64,000 bases of DNA from Siphonodentalium dalli (lineage: Eukaryota; Mollusca; Scaphopoda; Gadilida; Siphonodentaliidae), in assembly GCA_032622095.1 (NCBI GenBank), contig CP136063.1, forward strand, positions 210,222,355 to 210,286,354, read 5' to 3'. This document shows, in pieces, positions 50,880-64,000 of the stretch. The position numbers and the translations under genes were made by a program. Numbering within the stretch: the first letter of the stretch is position 1; each line of letters opens with the position of its first letter. The notes beneath the pieces were generated by a model, which saw only the letters and a program-made list of their open reading frames with translations, made no database searches and had not been told where the DNA came from.

Positions 50880-53140
50880 ACAACTGCACTTTGGTTGACC
50901 CATTACAATCCATATGTTACAACCATACAGCCACGTGTCAAATCGAAAGACAGAGTTGTCCATCCTTGCCCACATACAACACTCGATGTTTGTAAACCAA
51001 GATCACGACACTGTGCATGCATTGCCAAGGGGGCATTAACTTTGACTCATCCGCCCATTGTTCACTTTGGGAAGAAACAAAAAGTGCAGGTCAGAATATA
51101 TATCGTGTATTTGGGAAGGGACTCAAAACAAACCCCGATCATGTGTCACCCAATTTTTTTTCTTTTAGTCGTTTGGGGCTAGAATTTTTGCTCATTTTGA
51201 TCGCACGGGTACACGCAAATGAAAGATGTCGACAAAACTGCGAAAATAAAAGTTCCGGGTCCAACTATATTGGACAGGCTACTAACCGCTGACTATTCAC
51301 GGGCGCGATCCCACTACTGCTTGACACGGGGACTTTTGCCTGCTGCGTTTCCGCCCTGGGCCGGTACGTCCCTCCTTAGACAACCTGACCACACGAGGCT
51401 TCCCAAGTGTGACCCATAATTGATGCTAAGCTTAGTGCGGACGCCCGATCGACATAGACCACCGGCTAGCAGTGACCCCATCCTCAAGCCGTCCTCCGAA
51501 CCAGGCCTCCAAGTAGTTAGATTACAGGAGCACACCACAACTCCCAGCCGACAACTCTCCTTCCCAACTGCACATTTGTATGCATTCACCTATAAGTGAC
51601 ATGTCCGAATCAACAACTGCACTTTGGTTGACCCATTTGTACAATCCATATGTTACAACCATACAGCCACGTGTCAAATCGAAAGACAGAGTTGTCCATC
51701 CTTGCCCACATACAACACTCGATGTTTGTAAACCAAGATCACGACACTGTGCATGCATTGCCAAGGGGGCATTAACTTTGACTCATCCGCCCATTGTTCA
51801 CTTTGGAAGAAACAAAAAGTGCAGGTCAGAATATATATCGTGTATTTGGGAAGGGACTCAAAACAAACCCCGATCATGTGTCACCCAATATTTTTCTTTT
51901 AGTCGTTTGGGCTAGAATTTTTGCTCATTTTGATCGCACGGGTACACGCAAATGGAAAGATGTCGACAAAACTGCGAAAATTAAAAGTTCCGGGTCCTAC
52001 TATATTGGACAGGCTACTAACCGCTGACTATTCACGGGCGCGATCCCACTACTGCTTGACACGGGGACTTTTGCCTGCTGCGTTTCCGCCCTGGGCCGGT
52101 ACGTCCCTCCTTAGACAACCTGACCACACGAGGCTCCCCAAGTGTGACCATATTGATGCCAAGCTTAGTGCGGACGCCCCGATCGACATAGACCACCGGC
52201 TAGCAGTGACCCCATCCTCAAGCCGTCCTCCGAACCAGGCCTCCAAGTAGTTAGATTACAGGAGCACACCACAACTCCCAGCCGACAACTCTCCTTCCCA
52301 ACTGCACATTTGTATGCATTCACCTATAAGTGACATGTCCGAATCAACAACTGCACTTTGGTTGACCCATTTGTACAATCCATATGTTACAACCATACAG
52401 CCACGTGTCAAATCGAAAGACAGAGTTGTCCATCCTTGCCCACATACAACACTCGATGTTTGTAAACCAAGATCACGACACTGTGCATGCATTGCCAAGG
52501 GGGCATTAACTTGACTCATCCGCCCATTGTTCACTTTGGGAAGAAACAAAAAGTGCAGGTCAGAATATATATCGTGTATTTGGGAAGGGACTCAAAACAA
52601 ACCCCGATCATGTGTCACCCAATTTTTTTTCTTTTAGTCGTTTGGGCTAGAATTTTTGCTCATTTTTTATCGCACGGGTACACGCAAATGAAAGATGTCG
52701 ACAAAACTGCGAAAATAAAAGTTCCGGGTCCAACTATATTGGACAGGCTACTAACCGCTGACTATTCACGGGCGCGATCCCACTACTGCTTGACACGGGG
52801 ACTTTTGCCTGCTGCGTTTCCGCCCTGGGCCGGTACGTCCCTCCTTAGACAACCTGACCACACGAGGCTCCCCAAGTGTGACCATATTGATGCCAAGCTT
52901 AGTGCGGACGTCCGATCGACATAGACCACCGGCTAGCAGTGACCCCATCCTCAAGCCGTCCTCCGAACCAGGCCTCCAAGTAGTTAGATTACAGGAGCAC
53001 ACCCACAACTCCCAGCCGACAACTCTCCTTCCCAACTGCACATTTGTATGCATTCACCTATAAGTGACATGTCCGAATCAACAACTGCACTTTGGTTGAC
53101 CCATTTGTACAATCCATATGTTACACATATGTTACAACCA
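50880..53140 (+). repeat. Indel-rich satellite units
   Basis: About three successive units carry many small indels that are rare elsewhere: CATTACAATCC lacking 3 bp (near 50903), an extra G in TTTGGGGCTAG (near 51175), GACCCATAATTG with two extra bases (near 51413), one G lost in CTTTGGAAG (near 51803), an extra G in AAATGGAAAG (51953), an extra T in AAAATTAAAAG (near 51980), an extra C in GCCCCGATC (near 52178), a lost T in AACTTGAC (near 52509), extra T in CATTTTTTATC (near 52663), an extra C in CACACCCACAAC (near 53003) and an 11-bp tandem duplication at 53115-53136. Unit lengths here are 731, 733, 736 and 745 bp. Confidence 0.85.
53115..53136 (+). repeat. 11-bp tandem duplication within a unit
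   Basis: CATATGTTACA occurs twice in succession (53115-53125 and 53126-53136), where other units have it once. It accounts for most of the length of this 745-bp unit, the longest in the window apart from the transposon-interrupted one. Confidence 0.88.
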
Positions 53141-53432
53141 TACAGCCACGTGTCAAATCGAAAGACAGAGTTGTCCATCCTTGCCCACATACAACACTCG
53201 ATGTTTGTAAACCAAGATCACGACACTGTGCATGCATTGCCAAGGGGGCATTAACTTTGACTCATCCGCCCATTGTTCACTTTGGGAAGAAACAAAAAGT
53301 GCAGGTCAGAATATATATCGTGTATTTGGGAAGGGACTCAAAACAAACCCCGATCATGTGTCACCCAATTTTTTTTCTTTTAGTCGTTTGGGCTAGAATT
53401 TTTGCTCATTTTGATCGCACGGGTACACGCAA

Positions 53433-56400
53433 ATGAAAGATGTCGACAAAACTGCGAAAATAAAAGTTCCGGGTCCAACTATATTGGACAGGCTACTAAC
53501 CGCTGACTATTCACGGGCGCGATCCCACTACTGCTTGACACGGGGACTTTTGCCTGCTGCGTTTCCGCCCTGGGCCGGTACGTCCCTCCTTAGACAACCT
53601 GACCACACGAGGCTCCCCAAGTGTGACCATATTGATGCCAAGCTTAGTGCGGACGCCCGATCGACATAGACCACCGGCTAGCAGTGACCCCATCCTCAAG
53701 CCGTCCTCCGAACCAGGCCTCCAAGTAGTTAGATTACAGGAGCACACCACAACTCCCAGCCGACAACTCTCCTTCCCAACTGCACATTTGTATGCATTCA
53801 CCTATAAGTGACATGTCCGAATCAACAACTGCACTTTGGTTGACCCATTTGTACAATCCATATGTTACAACCATACAGCCACGTGTCAAATCGAAAGACA
53901 GAGTTGTCCATCCTTGCCCACATACAACACTCGATGTTTGTAAACCAAGATCACGACACTGTGCATGCATTGCCAAGGGGGCATTAACTTTGACTCATCC
54001 GCCCATTGTTCACTTTGGGAAGAAACAAAAAGTGCAGGTCAGAATATATATCGTGTATTTGGGAAGGGACTCAAAACAAACCCCGATCATGTGTCACCCA
54101 ATATTTTTTCTTTTAGTCGTTTGGGCTAGAATTTTTGCTCATTTTGATCGCACGGGTACACGCAAATGAAAGATGTCGACAAAACTGCGAAAATAAAAGT
54201 TCCGGGTCCAACTATATTGGACAGGCTACTAACCGCTGACTATTCACGGGCGCGATCCCACTACTGCTTGACACGGGGACTTTTGCCTGCTGCGTTTCCG
54301 CCCTGGGCCGGTACGTCCCTCCTTAGACAACCTGACCACACGAGGCTCCCCAAGTGTGACCACATTGATGCCAAGCTTAGTGCGGACGCCCGATCGACAT
54401 AGACCACCGGCTAGCAGTGACCCCATCCTCAAGCCGTCCTCCGAACCAGGCCTCCAAGTAGTTAGATTACAGGAGCACACCACAACTCCCAGCCGACAAC
54501 TCTCCTTCCCAACTGCACATTTGTATGCATTCACCTATAAGTGACATGTCCGAATCAACAACTGCACTTTGGTTGACCCATTTGTACAATCCATATGTTA
54601 CAACCATACAGCCACGTGTCAAATCGAAAGACAGAGTTGTCCATCCTTGCCCACATACAACACTCGATGTTTGTAAACCAAGATCACGACACTGTGCATG
54701 CATTGCCAAGGGGGCATTAACTTTGACTCATCCGCCCATTGTTCACTTTGGGAAGAAACAAAAAGTGCAGGTCAGAATATATATCGTGTATTTGGGAAGG
54801 GACTCAAAACAAACCCCGATCATGTGTCACCCAATTTTTTTTCTTTTAGTCGTTTGGGCTAGAATTTTTGCTCATTTTGATCGCACGGGTACACGCAAAT
54901 GAAAGATGTCGACAAAACTGCGAAAATAAAAGTTCCGGGTCCAACTATATTGGACAGGCTACTAACCGCTGACTATTCACGGGCGCGATCCCACTACTGC
55001 TTGACACGGGGACTTTTGCCTGCTGCGTTTTCGCCCTGGGCCGGTACGTCCCTCCTTAGACAACCTGACCACACGAGGCTCCCCAAGTGTGACCATATTG
55101 ATGCCAAGCTTAGTGCGGACGCCCGATCGACATAGACCACCGGCTAGCAGTGACCCCATCCTCAAGCCGTCCTCCGAACCAGGCCTCCAAGTAGTTAGAT
55201 TAAAGGAGCACACCACAACTCACAGCCGACAACTCTCCTTCCCAACTGCACATTTGTATGCATTCACCTATAAGTGACATGTCCGAATCAACAACTGCAC
55301 TTTGGTTGACCCATTTGTACAATCCATATGTTACAACCATACAGCCACGTGTCAAATCGAAAGACAGAGTTGTCCATCCTTGCCCACATACAACACTCGA
55401 TGTTTGTAAACCAAGATCACGACACTGTGCATGCATTGCCAAGGGGGCATTAACTTTGACTCATCCGCCCATTGTTCACTTTGGGAAGAAACAAAAAGTG
55501 CAGGTCAGAATATATATCGTGTATTTGGGAAGGGACTCAAAACAAACCCCGATCATGTGTCACCCAATTTTTTTTCTTTTAGTCGTTTGGGCTAGAATTT
55601 TTGCTCATTTTGATCGCACGGGTACACGCAAATGAAAGATGTCGACAAAACTGCGAAAATAAAAGTTCCGGGTCCAACTATATTGGACAGGCTACTAACC
55701 GCTGACTATTCACGGGCGCGATCCCACTACTGCTTGACACGGGGACTTTTGCCTGCTGCGTTTCCGCCCTGGGCCGGTACGTCCCTCCTTAGACAACCTG
55801 ACCACACGAGGCTCCCCAAGTGTGACCATATTGATGCCAAGCTTAGTGCGGACGCCCGATCGACATAGACCACCGGCTAGCAGTGACCCCATCCTCCGAA
55901 CCAGGCCTCCAAGTAGTTAGATTACAGGAGCACACCACAACTCCCAGCCGACAACTCTCCTTCCCAACTGCACATTTGTATGCATTCACCTATAAGTGAC
56001 ATGTCCGAATCAACAACTGCACTTTGGTTGACCCATTTGTACAATCCATATGTTACAACCATACAGCCACGTGTCAAATCGAAAGACAGAGTTGTCCATC
56101 CTTGCCCACATACAACACTCGATGTTTGTAAACCAAGATCACGACACTGTGCATGCATTGCCAAGGGGGCATTAACTTTGACTCATCCGCCCATTGTTCA
56201 CTTTGGGAAGAAACAAAAAGTGCAGGTCAGAATATATATCGTGTATTTGGGAAGGGACTCAAAACAAACCCCGATCATGTGTCACCCAATTTTTTTTCTT
56301 TTAGTCGTTTGGGCTAGAATTTTTGCTCATTTTGATCGCACGGGTACACGCAAATGAAAGATGTCGACAAAACTGCGAAAATAAAAGTTCCGGGTCCAAC

Positions 56401-58541
56401 TATATTGGACAGGCTACTAACCGCTGACTATTCACGGGCGCGATCCCACTACTGCTTGACACGGGGACTTTTGCCTGCTGCGTTTTCGCCCTGGGCCGGT
56501 ACGTCCCTCCTTAGACAACCTGACCACACGAGGCTCCCCAAGTGTGACCATATTGATGCCAAGCTTAGTGCGGACGCCCGATCGACATAGACCACCGGCT
56601 AGCAGTGACCCCATCCTCAAGCCGTCCTCCGAACCAGGCCTCCAAGTAGTTAGATTAAAGGAGCACACCACAACTCACAGCCGACAACTCTCCTTCCCAA
56701 CTGCACATTTGTATGCATTCACCTATAAGTGACATGTCCGAATCAACAACTGCACTTTGGTTGACCCATTTGTACAATCCATATGTTACAACCATACAGC
56801 CACGTGTCAAATCGAAAGACAGAGTTGTCCATCCTTGCCCACATACAACACTCGATGTTTGTAAACCAAGATCACGACACTGTGCATGCATTGCCAAGGG
56901 GGCATTAACTTTGACTCATCCGCCCATTGTTCACTTTGGGAAGAAACAAAAAGTGCAGGTCAGAATATATATCGTGTATTTGGGAAGGGACTCAAAACAA
57001 ACCCCGATCATGTGTCACCCAATTTTTTTTCTTTTAGTCGTTTGGGCTAGAATTTTTGCTCATTTTGATCGCACGGGTACACGCAAATGAAAGATGTCGA
57101 CAAAACTGCGAAAATAAAAGTTCCGGGTCCAACTATATTGGACAGGCTACTAACCGCTGACTATTCACGGGCGCGATCCCACTACTGCTTGACACGGGGA
57201 CTTTTGCCTGCTGCGTTTCCGCCCTGGGCCGGTACGTCCCTCCTTAGACAACCTGACCACACGAGGCTCCCCAAGTGTGACCATATTGATGCCAAGCTTA
57301 GTGCGGACGCCCGATCGACATAGACCACCGGCTAGCAGTGACCCCATCCTCCGAACCAGGCCTCCAAGTAGTTAGATTACAGGAGCACACCACAACTCCC
57401 AGCCGACAACTCTCCTTCCCAACTGCACATTTGTATGCATTCACCTATAAGTGACATGTCCGAATCAACAACTGCACTTTGGTTGACCCATTTGTACAAT
57501 CCATATGTTACAACCATACAGCCACGTGTCAAATCGAAAGACAGAGTTGTCCATCCTTGCCCACATACAACACTCGATGTTTGTAAACCAAGATCACGAC
57601 ACTGTGCATGCATTGCCAAGGGGGCATTAACTTTGACTCATCCGCCCATTGTTCACTTTGGGAAGAAACAAAAAGTGCAGGTCAGAATATATATCGTGTA
57701 TTTGGGAAGGGACTCAAAACAAACCCCGATCATGTGTCACCCAATTTTTTTTCTTTTAGTCGTTTGGGCTAGAATTTTTGCTCATTTTTATCGCACGGGT
57801 ACACGCAAATGAAAGATGTCGACAAAACTGCGAAAATAAAAGTTCCGGGTCCAACTATATTGGACAGGCTACTAACCGCTGACTATTCACGGGCGCGATC
57901 CCACTACTGCTTGACACGGGGACTTTTGCCTGCTGCGTTTTCGCCCTGGGCCGGTACGTCCCTCCTTAGACAACCTGACCACACGAGGCTCCCCAAGTGT
58001 GACCATATTGATGCCAAGCTTAGTGCGGACGCCCGATCGACATAGACCACCGGCTAGCAGTGACCCCATCCTCAAGCCGTCCTCCGAACCAGGCCTCCAA
58101 GTAGTTAGATTAAAGGAGCACACCACAACTCACAGCCGACAACTCTCCTTCCCAACTGCACATTTGTATGCATTCACCTATAAGTGACATGTCCGAATCA
58201 ACAACTGCACTTTGGTTGACCCATTTGTACAATCCATATGTTACAACCATACAGCCACGTGTCAAATCGAAAGACAGAGTTGTCCATCCTTGCCCACATA
58301 CAACACTCGATGTTTGTAAACCAAGATCACGACAATGTGCATGCATTGCCAAGGGGGCATTAACTTTGACTCATCCGCCCATTGTTCACTTTGGGAAGAA
58401 ACAAAAAGTGCAGGTCAGAATATATATCGTGTATTTGGGAAGGGACTCAAAACAAACCCCGATCATGTGTCACCCAATTTTTTTTCTTTTAGTCGTTTGG
58501 GCTAGAATTTTTGCTCATTTTGATCGCACGGGTACACGCAA
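53433..58541 (+). repeat. D/E and 11-bp-deletion variant units
   Basis: After one near-standard unit (53433), a D-type unit (54166; GACCACATTG, C at 54363) is followed by E-type units with GATTAAAGG (54899, 56354, 57809) alternating with 11-bp-deleted units (55632, 57087). The E-deletion pair is a two-unit repeat of 1,455 bp. The order D, E, deletion, E matches 47567-50487, so this block and the end of the six-unit repeat share an origin. Unit 57087 ends with TTTTTATCGC, as does unit 49033. Confidence 0.82.
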
Positions 58542-61500
58542 ATGAAAGATGTCGACAAAACTGCGAAAATAAAAGTTCCGGGTCCAACTATATTGGACAG
58601 GCTACTAACCGCTGACTATTCACGGGCGCGATCCCACTACTGCTTGACACGGGGACTTTTGCCTGCTGCGTTTCCGCCCTGGGCCGGTACGTCCCTCCTT
58701 AGACAACCTGACCACACGAGGCTCCCCAAGTGTGACCATATTGATGCCAAGCTTAGTGCGGACGCCCGATCGACATAGACCACCGGCTAGCAGTGACCCC
58801 ATCCTCAAGCCGTCCTCCGAACCAGGCCTCCAAGTAGTTAGATTACAGGAGCACACCACAACTCCCAGCCGACAACTCTCCTTCCCAACTGCACATTTGT
58901 ATGCATTCACCTATAAGTGACATGTCCGAATCAACAACTGCACTTTGGTTGACCCATTTGTACAATCCATATGTTACAACCATACAGCCACGTGTCAAAT
59001 CGAAAGACAGAGTTGTCCATCCTTGCCCACATACAACACTCGATGTTTGTAAACCAAGATCACGACACTGTGCATGCATTGCCAAGGGGGCATTAACTTT
59101 GACTCATCCGCCCATTGTTCACTTTGGGAAGAAACAAAAAGTGCAGGTCAGAATATATATCGTGTATTTGGGAAGGGACTCAAAACAAACCCCGATCATG
59201 TGTCACCCAATTTTTTTTCTTTTAGTCGTTTGGGCTAGAATTTTTGCTCATTTTGATCGCACGGGTACACGCAAATGAAAGATGTCGACAAAACTGCGAA
59301 AATAAAAGTTCCGGGTCCAACTATATTGGACAGGCTACTAACCGCTGACTATTCACGGGCGCGATCCCACTACTGCTTGACACGGGGACTTTTGCCTGCT
59401 GCGTTTCCGCCCTGGGCCGGTACGTCCCTCCTTAGACAACCTGACCACACGAGGCTCCCCAAGTGTGACCATATTGATGCTAAGCTTAGTGCGGACGCCC
59501 GATCGACATAGACCACCGGCTAGCAGTGACCCCATCCTCAAGCCGTCCTCCGAACCAGGCCTCCAAGTAGTTAGATTACAGGAGCACACCACAACTCCCA
59601 GCCGACAACTCTCCTTCCCAACTGCACATTTGTATGCATTCACCTATAAGTGACATGTCCGAATCAACAACTGCACTTTGGTTGACCCATTTGTACAATC
59701 CATATGTTACAACCATACAGCCACGTGTCAAATCGAAAGACAGAGTTGTCCATCCTTGCCCACATACAACACTCGATGTTTGTAAACCAAGATCACGACA
59801 CTGTGCATGCATTGCCAAGGGGGCATTAACTTTGACTCATCCGCCCATTGTTCACTTTGGGAAGAAACAAAAAGTGCAGGTCAGAATATATATCGTGTAT
59901 TTGGGAATGGACTCAAAACAAACCCCGATCATGTGTCACCCAATATTTTTTCTTTTAGTCGTTTGGGCTAGAATTTTTGCTCATTTTGATCGCACGGGTA
60001 CACGCAAATGAAAGATGTCGACAAAACTGCGAAAATAAAAGTTCCGGGTCCAACTATATTGGACAGGCTACTAACCGCTGACTATTCACGGGCGCGATCC
60101 CACTACTGCTTGACACGGGGACTTTTGCCTGCTGCGTTTCCGCCCTGGGCCGGTACGTCCCTCCTTAGACAACCTGACCACACGAGGCTCCCCAAGTGTG
60201 ACCATATTGATGCCAAGCTTAGTGCGGACGCCCGATCGACATAGACCACCGGCTAGCAGTGACCCCATACTCAAGCCGTCCTCCGAACCAGGCCTCCAAG
60301 TAGTTAGATTACAGGAGCACACCACAACTCCCAGCCGACAACTCTCCTTCCCAACTGCACATTTGTATGCATTCACCTATAAGTGACATGTCCGAATCAA
60401 CAACTGCACTTTGGTTGACCCATTTGTACAATCCATATGTTACAACCATACAGCCACGTGTCAAATCGAAAGACAGAGTTGTCCATCCTTGCCCACATAC
60501 AACACTCGATGTTTGTAAACCAAGATCACGACACTGTGCATGCATTGCCAAGGGGGCATTAACTTTGACTCATCCGCCCATTGTTCACTTTGGGAAGAAA
60601 CAAAAAGTGCAGGTCAGAATATATATCGTGTATTTGGGAAGGGACTCAAAACAACCCCCGATCATGTGTCACCCAATTTTTTTTCTTTTAGTCGTTTGGG
60701 CTAGAATTTTTGCTCATTTTTATCGCACGGGTACACGCAAATGAAAGATGTCGACAAAACTGCGAAAATAAAAGTTCCGGGTCCAACTATATTGGACAGG
60801 CTACTAACCGCTGACTATTCACGGGCGCGATCCCACTACTGCTTGACACGGGGACTTTTGCCTGCTGCGTTTCCGCCCTGGGCCGGTACGTCCCTCCTTA
60901 GACAACCTGACCACACGAGGCTCCCCAAGTGTGACCATATTGATGCCAAGCTTAGTGCGGACGTCCGATCGACATAGACCACCGGCTAGCAGTGACCCCA
61001 TCCTCAAGCCGTCCTCCGAACCAGGCCTCCAAGTAGTTAGATTACAGGAGCACACCACAACTCCCAGCCGACAACTCTCCTTCCCAACTGCACATTTGTA
61101 TGCATTCACCTATAAGTGACATGTCCGAATCAACAACTGCACTTTGGTTGACCCATTTGTACAATCCATATGTTACAACCATACAGCCACGTGTCAAATC
61201 GAAAGACAGAGTTGTCCATCCTTGCCCACATACAACACTCGATGTTTGTAAACCAAGATCACGACACTGTGCATGCATTGCCAAGGGGGCATTAACTTTG
61301 ACTCATCCGCCCATTGTTCACTTTGGGAAGAAACAAAAAGTGCAGGTCAGAATATATATCGTGTATTTGGGAAGGGACTCAAAACAAACCCCGATCATGT
61401 GTCACCCAATTTTTTTTCTTTTAGTCGTTTGGGCTAGAATTTTTGCTCATTTTGATCGCACGGGTACACGCAAATGAAAGATGTCGACAAAACTGCGAAA

Positions 61501-64000
61501 ATAAAAGTTCCGGGTCCAACTATATTGGACAGGCTACTAACCGCTGACTATTCACGGGCGCGATCCCACTACTGCTTGACACGGGGACTTTTGCCTGCTG
61601 CGTTTCCGCCCTGGGCCGGTACGTCCCTCCTTAGACAACCTGACCACACGAGGCTCCCCAAGTGTGACCATATTGATGCCAAGCTTAGTGCGGACGCCCG
61701 ATCGACATAGACCACCGGCTAGCAGTGACCCCATCCTCAAGCCGTCCTCCGAACCAGGCCTCCAAGTAGTTAGATTACAGGAGCACACCACAACTCCCAG
61801 CCGACAACTCTCCTTCCCAACTGCACATTTGTATGCATTCACCTATAAGTGACATGTCCGAATCAACAACTGCACTTTGGTTGACCCATTTGTACAATCC
61901 ATATGTTACAACCATACAGCCACGTGTCAAATCGAAAGACAGAGTTGTCCATCCTTGCCCACATACAACACTCGATGTTTGTAAACCAAGATCACGACAC
62001 TGTGCATGCATTGCCAAGGGGGCATTAACTTTGACTCATCCGCCCATTGTTCACTTTGGGAAGAAACAAAAAGTGCAGGTCAGAATATATATCGTGTATT
62101 TGGGAAGGGACTCAAAACAACCCCCGATCATGTGTCACCCAATTTTTTTTCTTTTAGTCGTTTGGGCTAGAATTTTTGCTCATTTTTATCGCACGGGTAC
62201 ACGCAAATGAAAGATGTCGACAAAACTGCGAAAATAAAAGTTCCGGGTCCAACTATATTGGACAGGCTACTAACCGCTGACTATTCACGGGCGCGATCCC
62301 ACTACTGCTTGACACGGGGACTTTTGCCTGCTGCGTTTCCGCCCTGGGCCGGTACGTCCCTCCTTAGACAACCTGACCACACGAGGCTCCCCAAGTGTGA
62401 CCATATTGATGCCAAGCTTAGTGCGGACGTCCGATCGACATAGACCACCGGCTAGCAGTGACCCCATCCTCAAGCCGTCCTCCGAACCAGGCCTCCAAGT
62501 AGTTAGATTACAGGAGCACACCACAACTCCCAGCCGACAACTCTCCTTCCCAACTGCACATTTGTATGCATTCACCTATAAGTGACATGTCCGAATCAAC
62601 AACTGCACTTTGGTTGACCCATTTGTACAATCCATATGTTACAACCATACAGCCACGTGTCAAATCGAAAGACAGAGTTGTCCATCCTTGCCCACATACA
62701 ACACTCGATGTTTGTAAACCAAGATCACGACACTGTGCATGCATTGCCAAGGGGGCATTAACTTTGACTCATCCGCCCATTGTTCACTTTGGGAAGAAAC
62801 AAAAAGTGCAGGTCAGAATATATATCGTGTATTTGGGAAGGGACTCAAAACAAACCCCGATCATGTGTCACCCAATTTTTTTTCTTTTAGTCGTTTGGGC
62901 TAGAATTTTTGCTCATTTTGATCGCACGGGTACACGCAAATGAAAGATGTCGACAAAACTGCGAAAATAAAAGTTCCGGGTCCAACTATATTGGACAGGC
63001 TACTAACCGCTGACTATTCACGGGCGCGATCCCACTACTGCTTGACACGGGGACTTTTGCCTGCTGCGTTTCCGCCCTGGGCCGGTACGTCCCTCCTTAG
63101 ACAACCTGACCACACGAGGCTCCCCAAGTGTGACCATATTGATGCCAAGCTTAGTGCGGACGCCCGATCGACATAGACCACCGGCTAGCAGTGACCCCAT
63201 CCTCAAGCCGTCCTCCGAACCAGGCCTCCAAGTAGTTAGATTACAGGAGCACACCACAACTCCCAGCCGACAACTCTCCTTCCCAACTGCACATTTGTAT
63301 GCATTCACCTATAAGTGACATGTCCGAATCAACAACTGCACTTTGGTTGACCCATTTGTACAATCCATATGTTACAACCATACAGCCACGTGTCAAATCG
63401 AAAGACAGAGTTGTCCATCCTTGCCCACATACAACACTCGATGTTTGTAAACCAAGATCACGACACTGTGCATGCATTGCCAAGGGGGCATTAACTTTGA
63501 CTCATCCGCCCATTGTTCACTTTGGGAAGAAACAAAAAGTGCAGGTCAGAATATATATCGTGTATTTGGGAAGGGACTCAAAACAAACCCCGATCATGTG
63601 TCACCCAATATTTTTTCTTTTAGTCGTTTGGGCTAGAATTTTTGCTCATTTTGATCGCACGGGTACACGCAAATGAAAGATGTCGACAAAACTGCGAAAA
63701 TAAAAGTTCCGGGTCCAACTATATTGGACAGGCTACTAACCGCTGACTATTCACGGGCGCGATCCCACTACTGCTTGACACGGGAACTTTTGCCTGCTGC
63801 GTTTCCGCCCTGGGCCGGTACGTCCCTCCTTAGACAACCTGACCACACGAGGCTCCCCAAGTGTGACCATATTGATGCCAAGCTTAGTGCGGACGCCCGA
63901 TCGACATAGACCACCGGCTAGCAGTGACCCCATCCTCAAGCCGTCCTCCGAACCAGGCCTCCAAGTAGTTAGATTACAGGAGCACACCACAACTCCCAGC
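58542..64000 (+). repeat. Near-standard units with one two-unit duplication
   Basis: All spacings here are exactly 733 bp. Units 60008-61473 and 61474-62939 form a duplicated pair. Both carry ACAACCCCCG (C at 60655 and 62121), TTTTTATCGC and GCGGACGTCCG (T at 60964 and 62430), each 1,466 bp apart. The GCGGACGTCCG state is also seen at 52911. The last unit (63673) is incomplete and has CGGGAACTT in place of CGGGGACTT. Confidence 0.85.

Larger units (their letters stand above)
23909..64000 (+). repeat. 733-bp satellite array, right arm
   Basis: The same satellite resumes directly after the transposon, starting with the second copy of its target-site duplication, and runs to the last base. Unit starts continue at 24165, 24884, 25617, 26350, 27083, 27802, 28513, 29247 and on to 63673. 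The interrupted unit spans 22325-24164. Removing the 1,100-bp element and one 8-bp duplication leaves 732 bp, which is the normal unit minus a single-base deletion near 22350. Orientation and phase match the left arm, so both arms are one array. The final unit is cut by the window end. Confidence 0.98.

Noticed and set aside
1-64000. CRISPR array
   Set aside because: The repeats are 733 bp, contiguous, and without short spacers; the context is eukaryotic satellite DNA.

Overview
The window is eukaryotic and is almost entirely one tandem satellite array. A unit of about 733 bp is repeated head-to-tail, always in the same orientation, from the first base to the last. I placed 86 successive unit junctions by eye, taking the conserved ATGAAAGATGTCGAC as an arbitrary unit start (397, 1130, 1863 ... 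62940, 63673). Both window ends fall inside a unit, so the array continues on both sides. I found no protein-coding gene, tRNA, rRNA, recognisable snRNA or CRISPR array. The short open frames that recur in every unit are products of the repeat and are not annotated as genes. The lineage cannot be told from this sequence. A megasatellite-like array carrying a hAT-type DNA transposon fits a plant, animal or other eukaryote and argues against a prokaryote.

The only non-satellite DNA is a 1,100-bp element at 22809-23908. It has perfect 14-bp terminal inverted repeats beginning CAG and a perfect 8-bp target-site duplication (ATCCTTGC), and it interrupts one satellite unit. It has no transposase frame and is best read as a non-autonomous hAT-superfamily element.

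Layout by variant content: 1-1600 standard 733-bp units; 1601-6252 a 731-733-bp subfamily with shared substitutions, including a duplicated two-unit block; 6253-10649 a three-unit higher-order repeat present twice; 10650-18701 mostly 733-bp units with local two-unit duplications; 18702-29246 full units alternating with units that lack 14 bp, with the hAT insertion inside; 29247-34377 seven units of exactly 733 bp; 34378-40971 mixed variant types; 40972-49754 a six-unit, roughly 4.4-kb higher-order repeat present twice; 49755-53432 ordinary units leading into a stretch dense in small indels (50880-53140); 53433-58541 alternating variant and 11-bp-deletion units; 58542-64000 standard units with one two-unit duplication.

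Variants that recur at exact multiples of the unit length indicate local amplification by unequal exchange or gene conversion. The transposon occurs once and was not copied into neighbouring units, so it probably arrived after the latest local amplification around it. Whether the array is centromeric, heterochromatic or transcribed cannot be decided from sequence alone.
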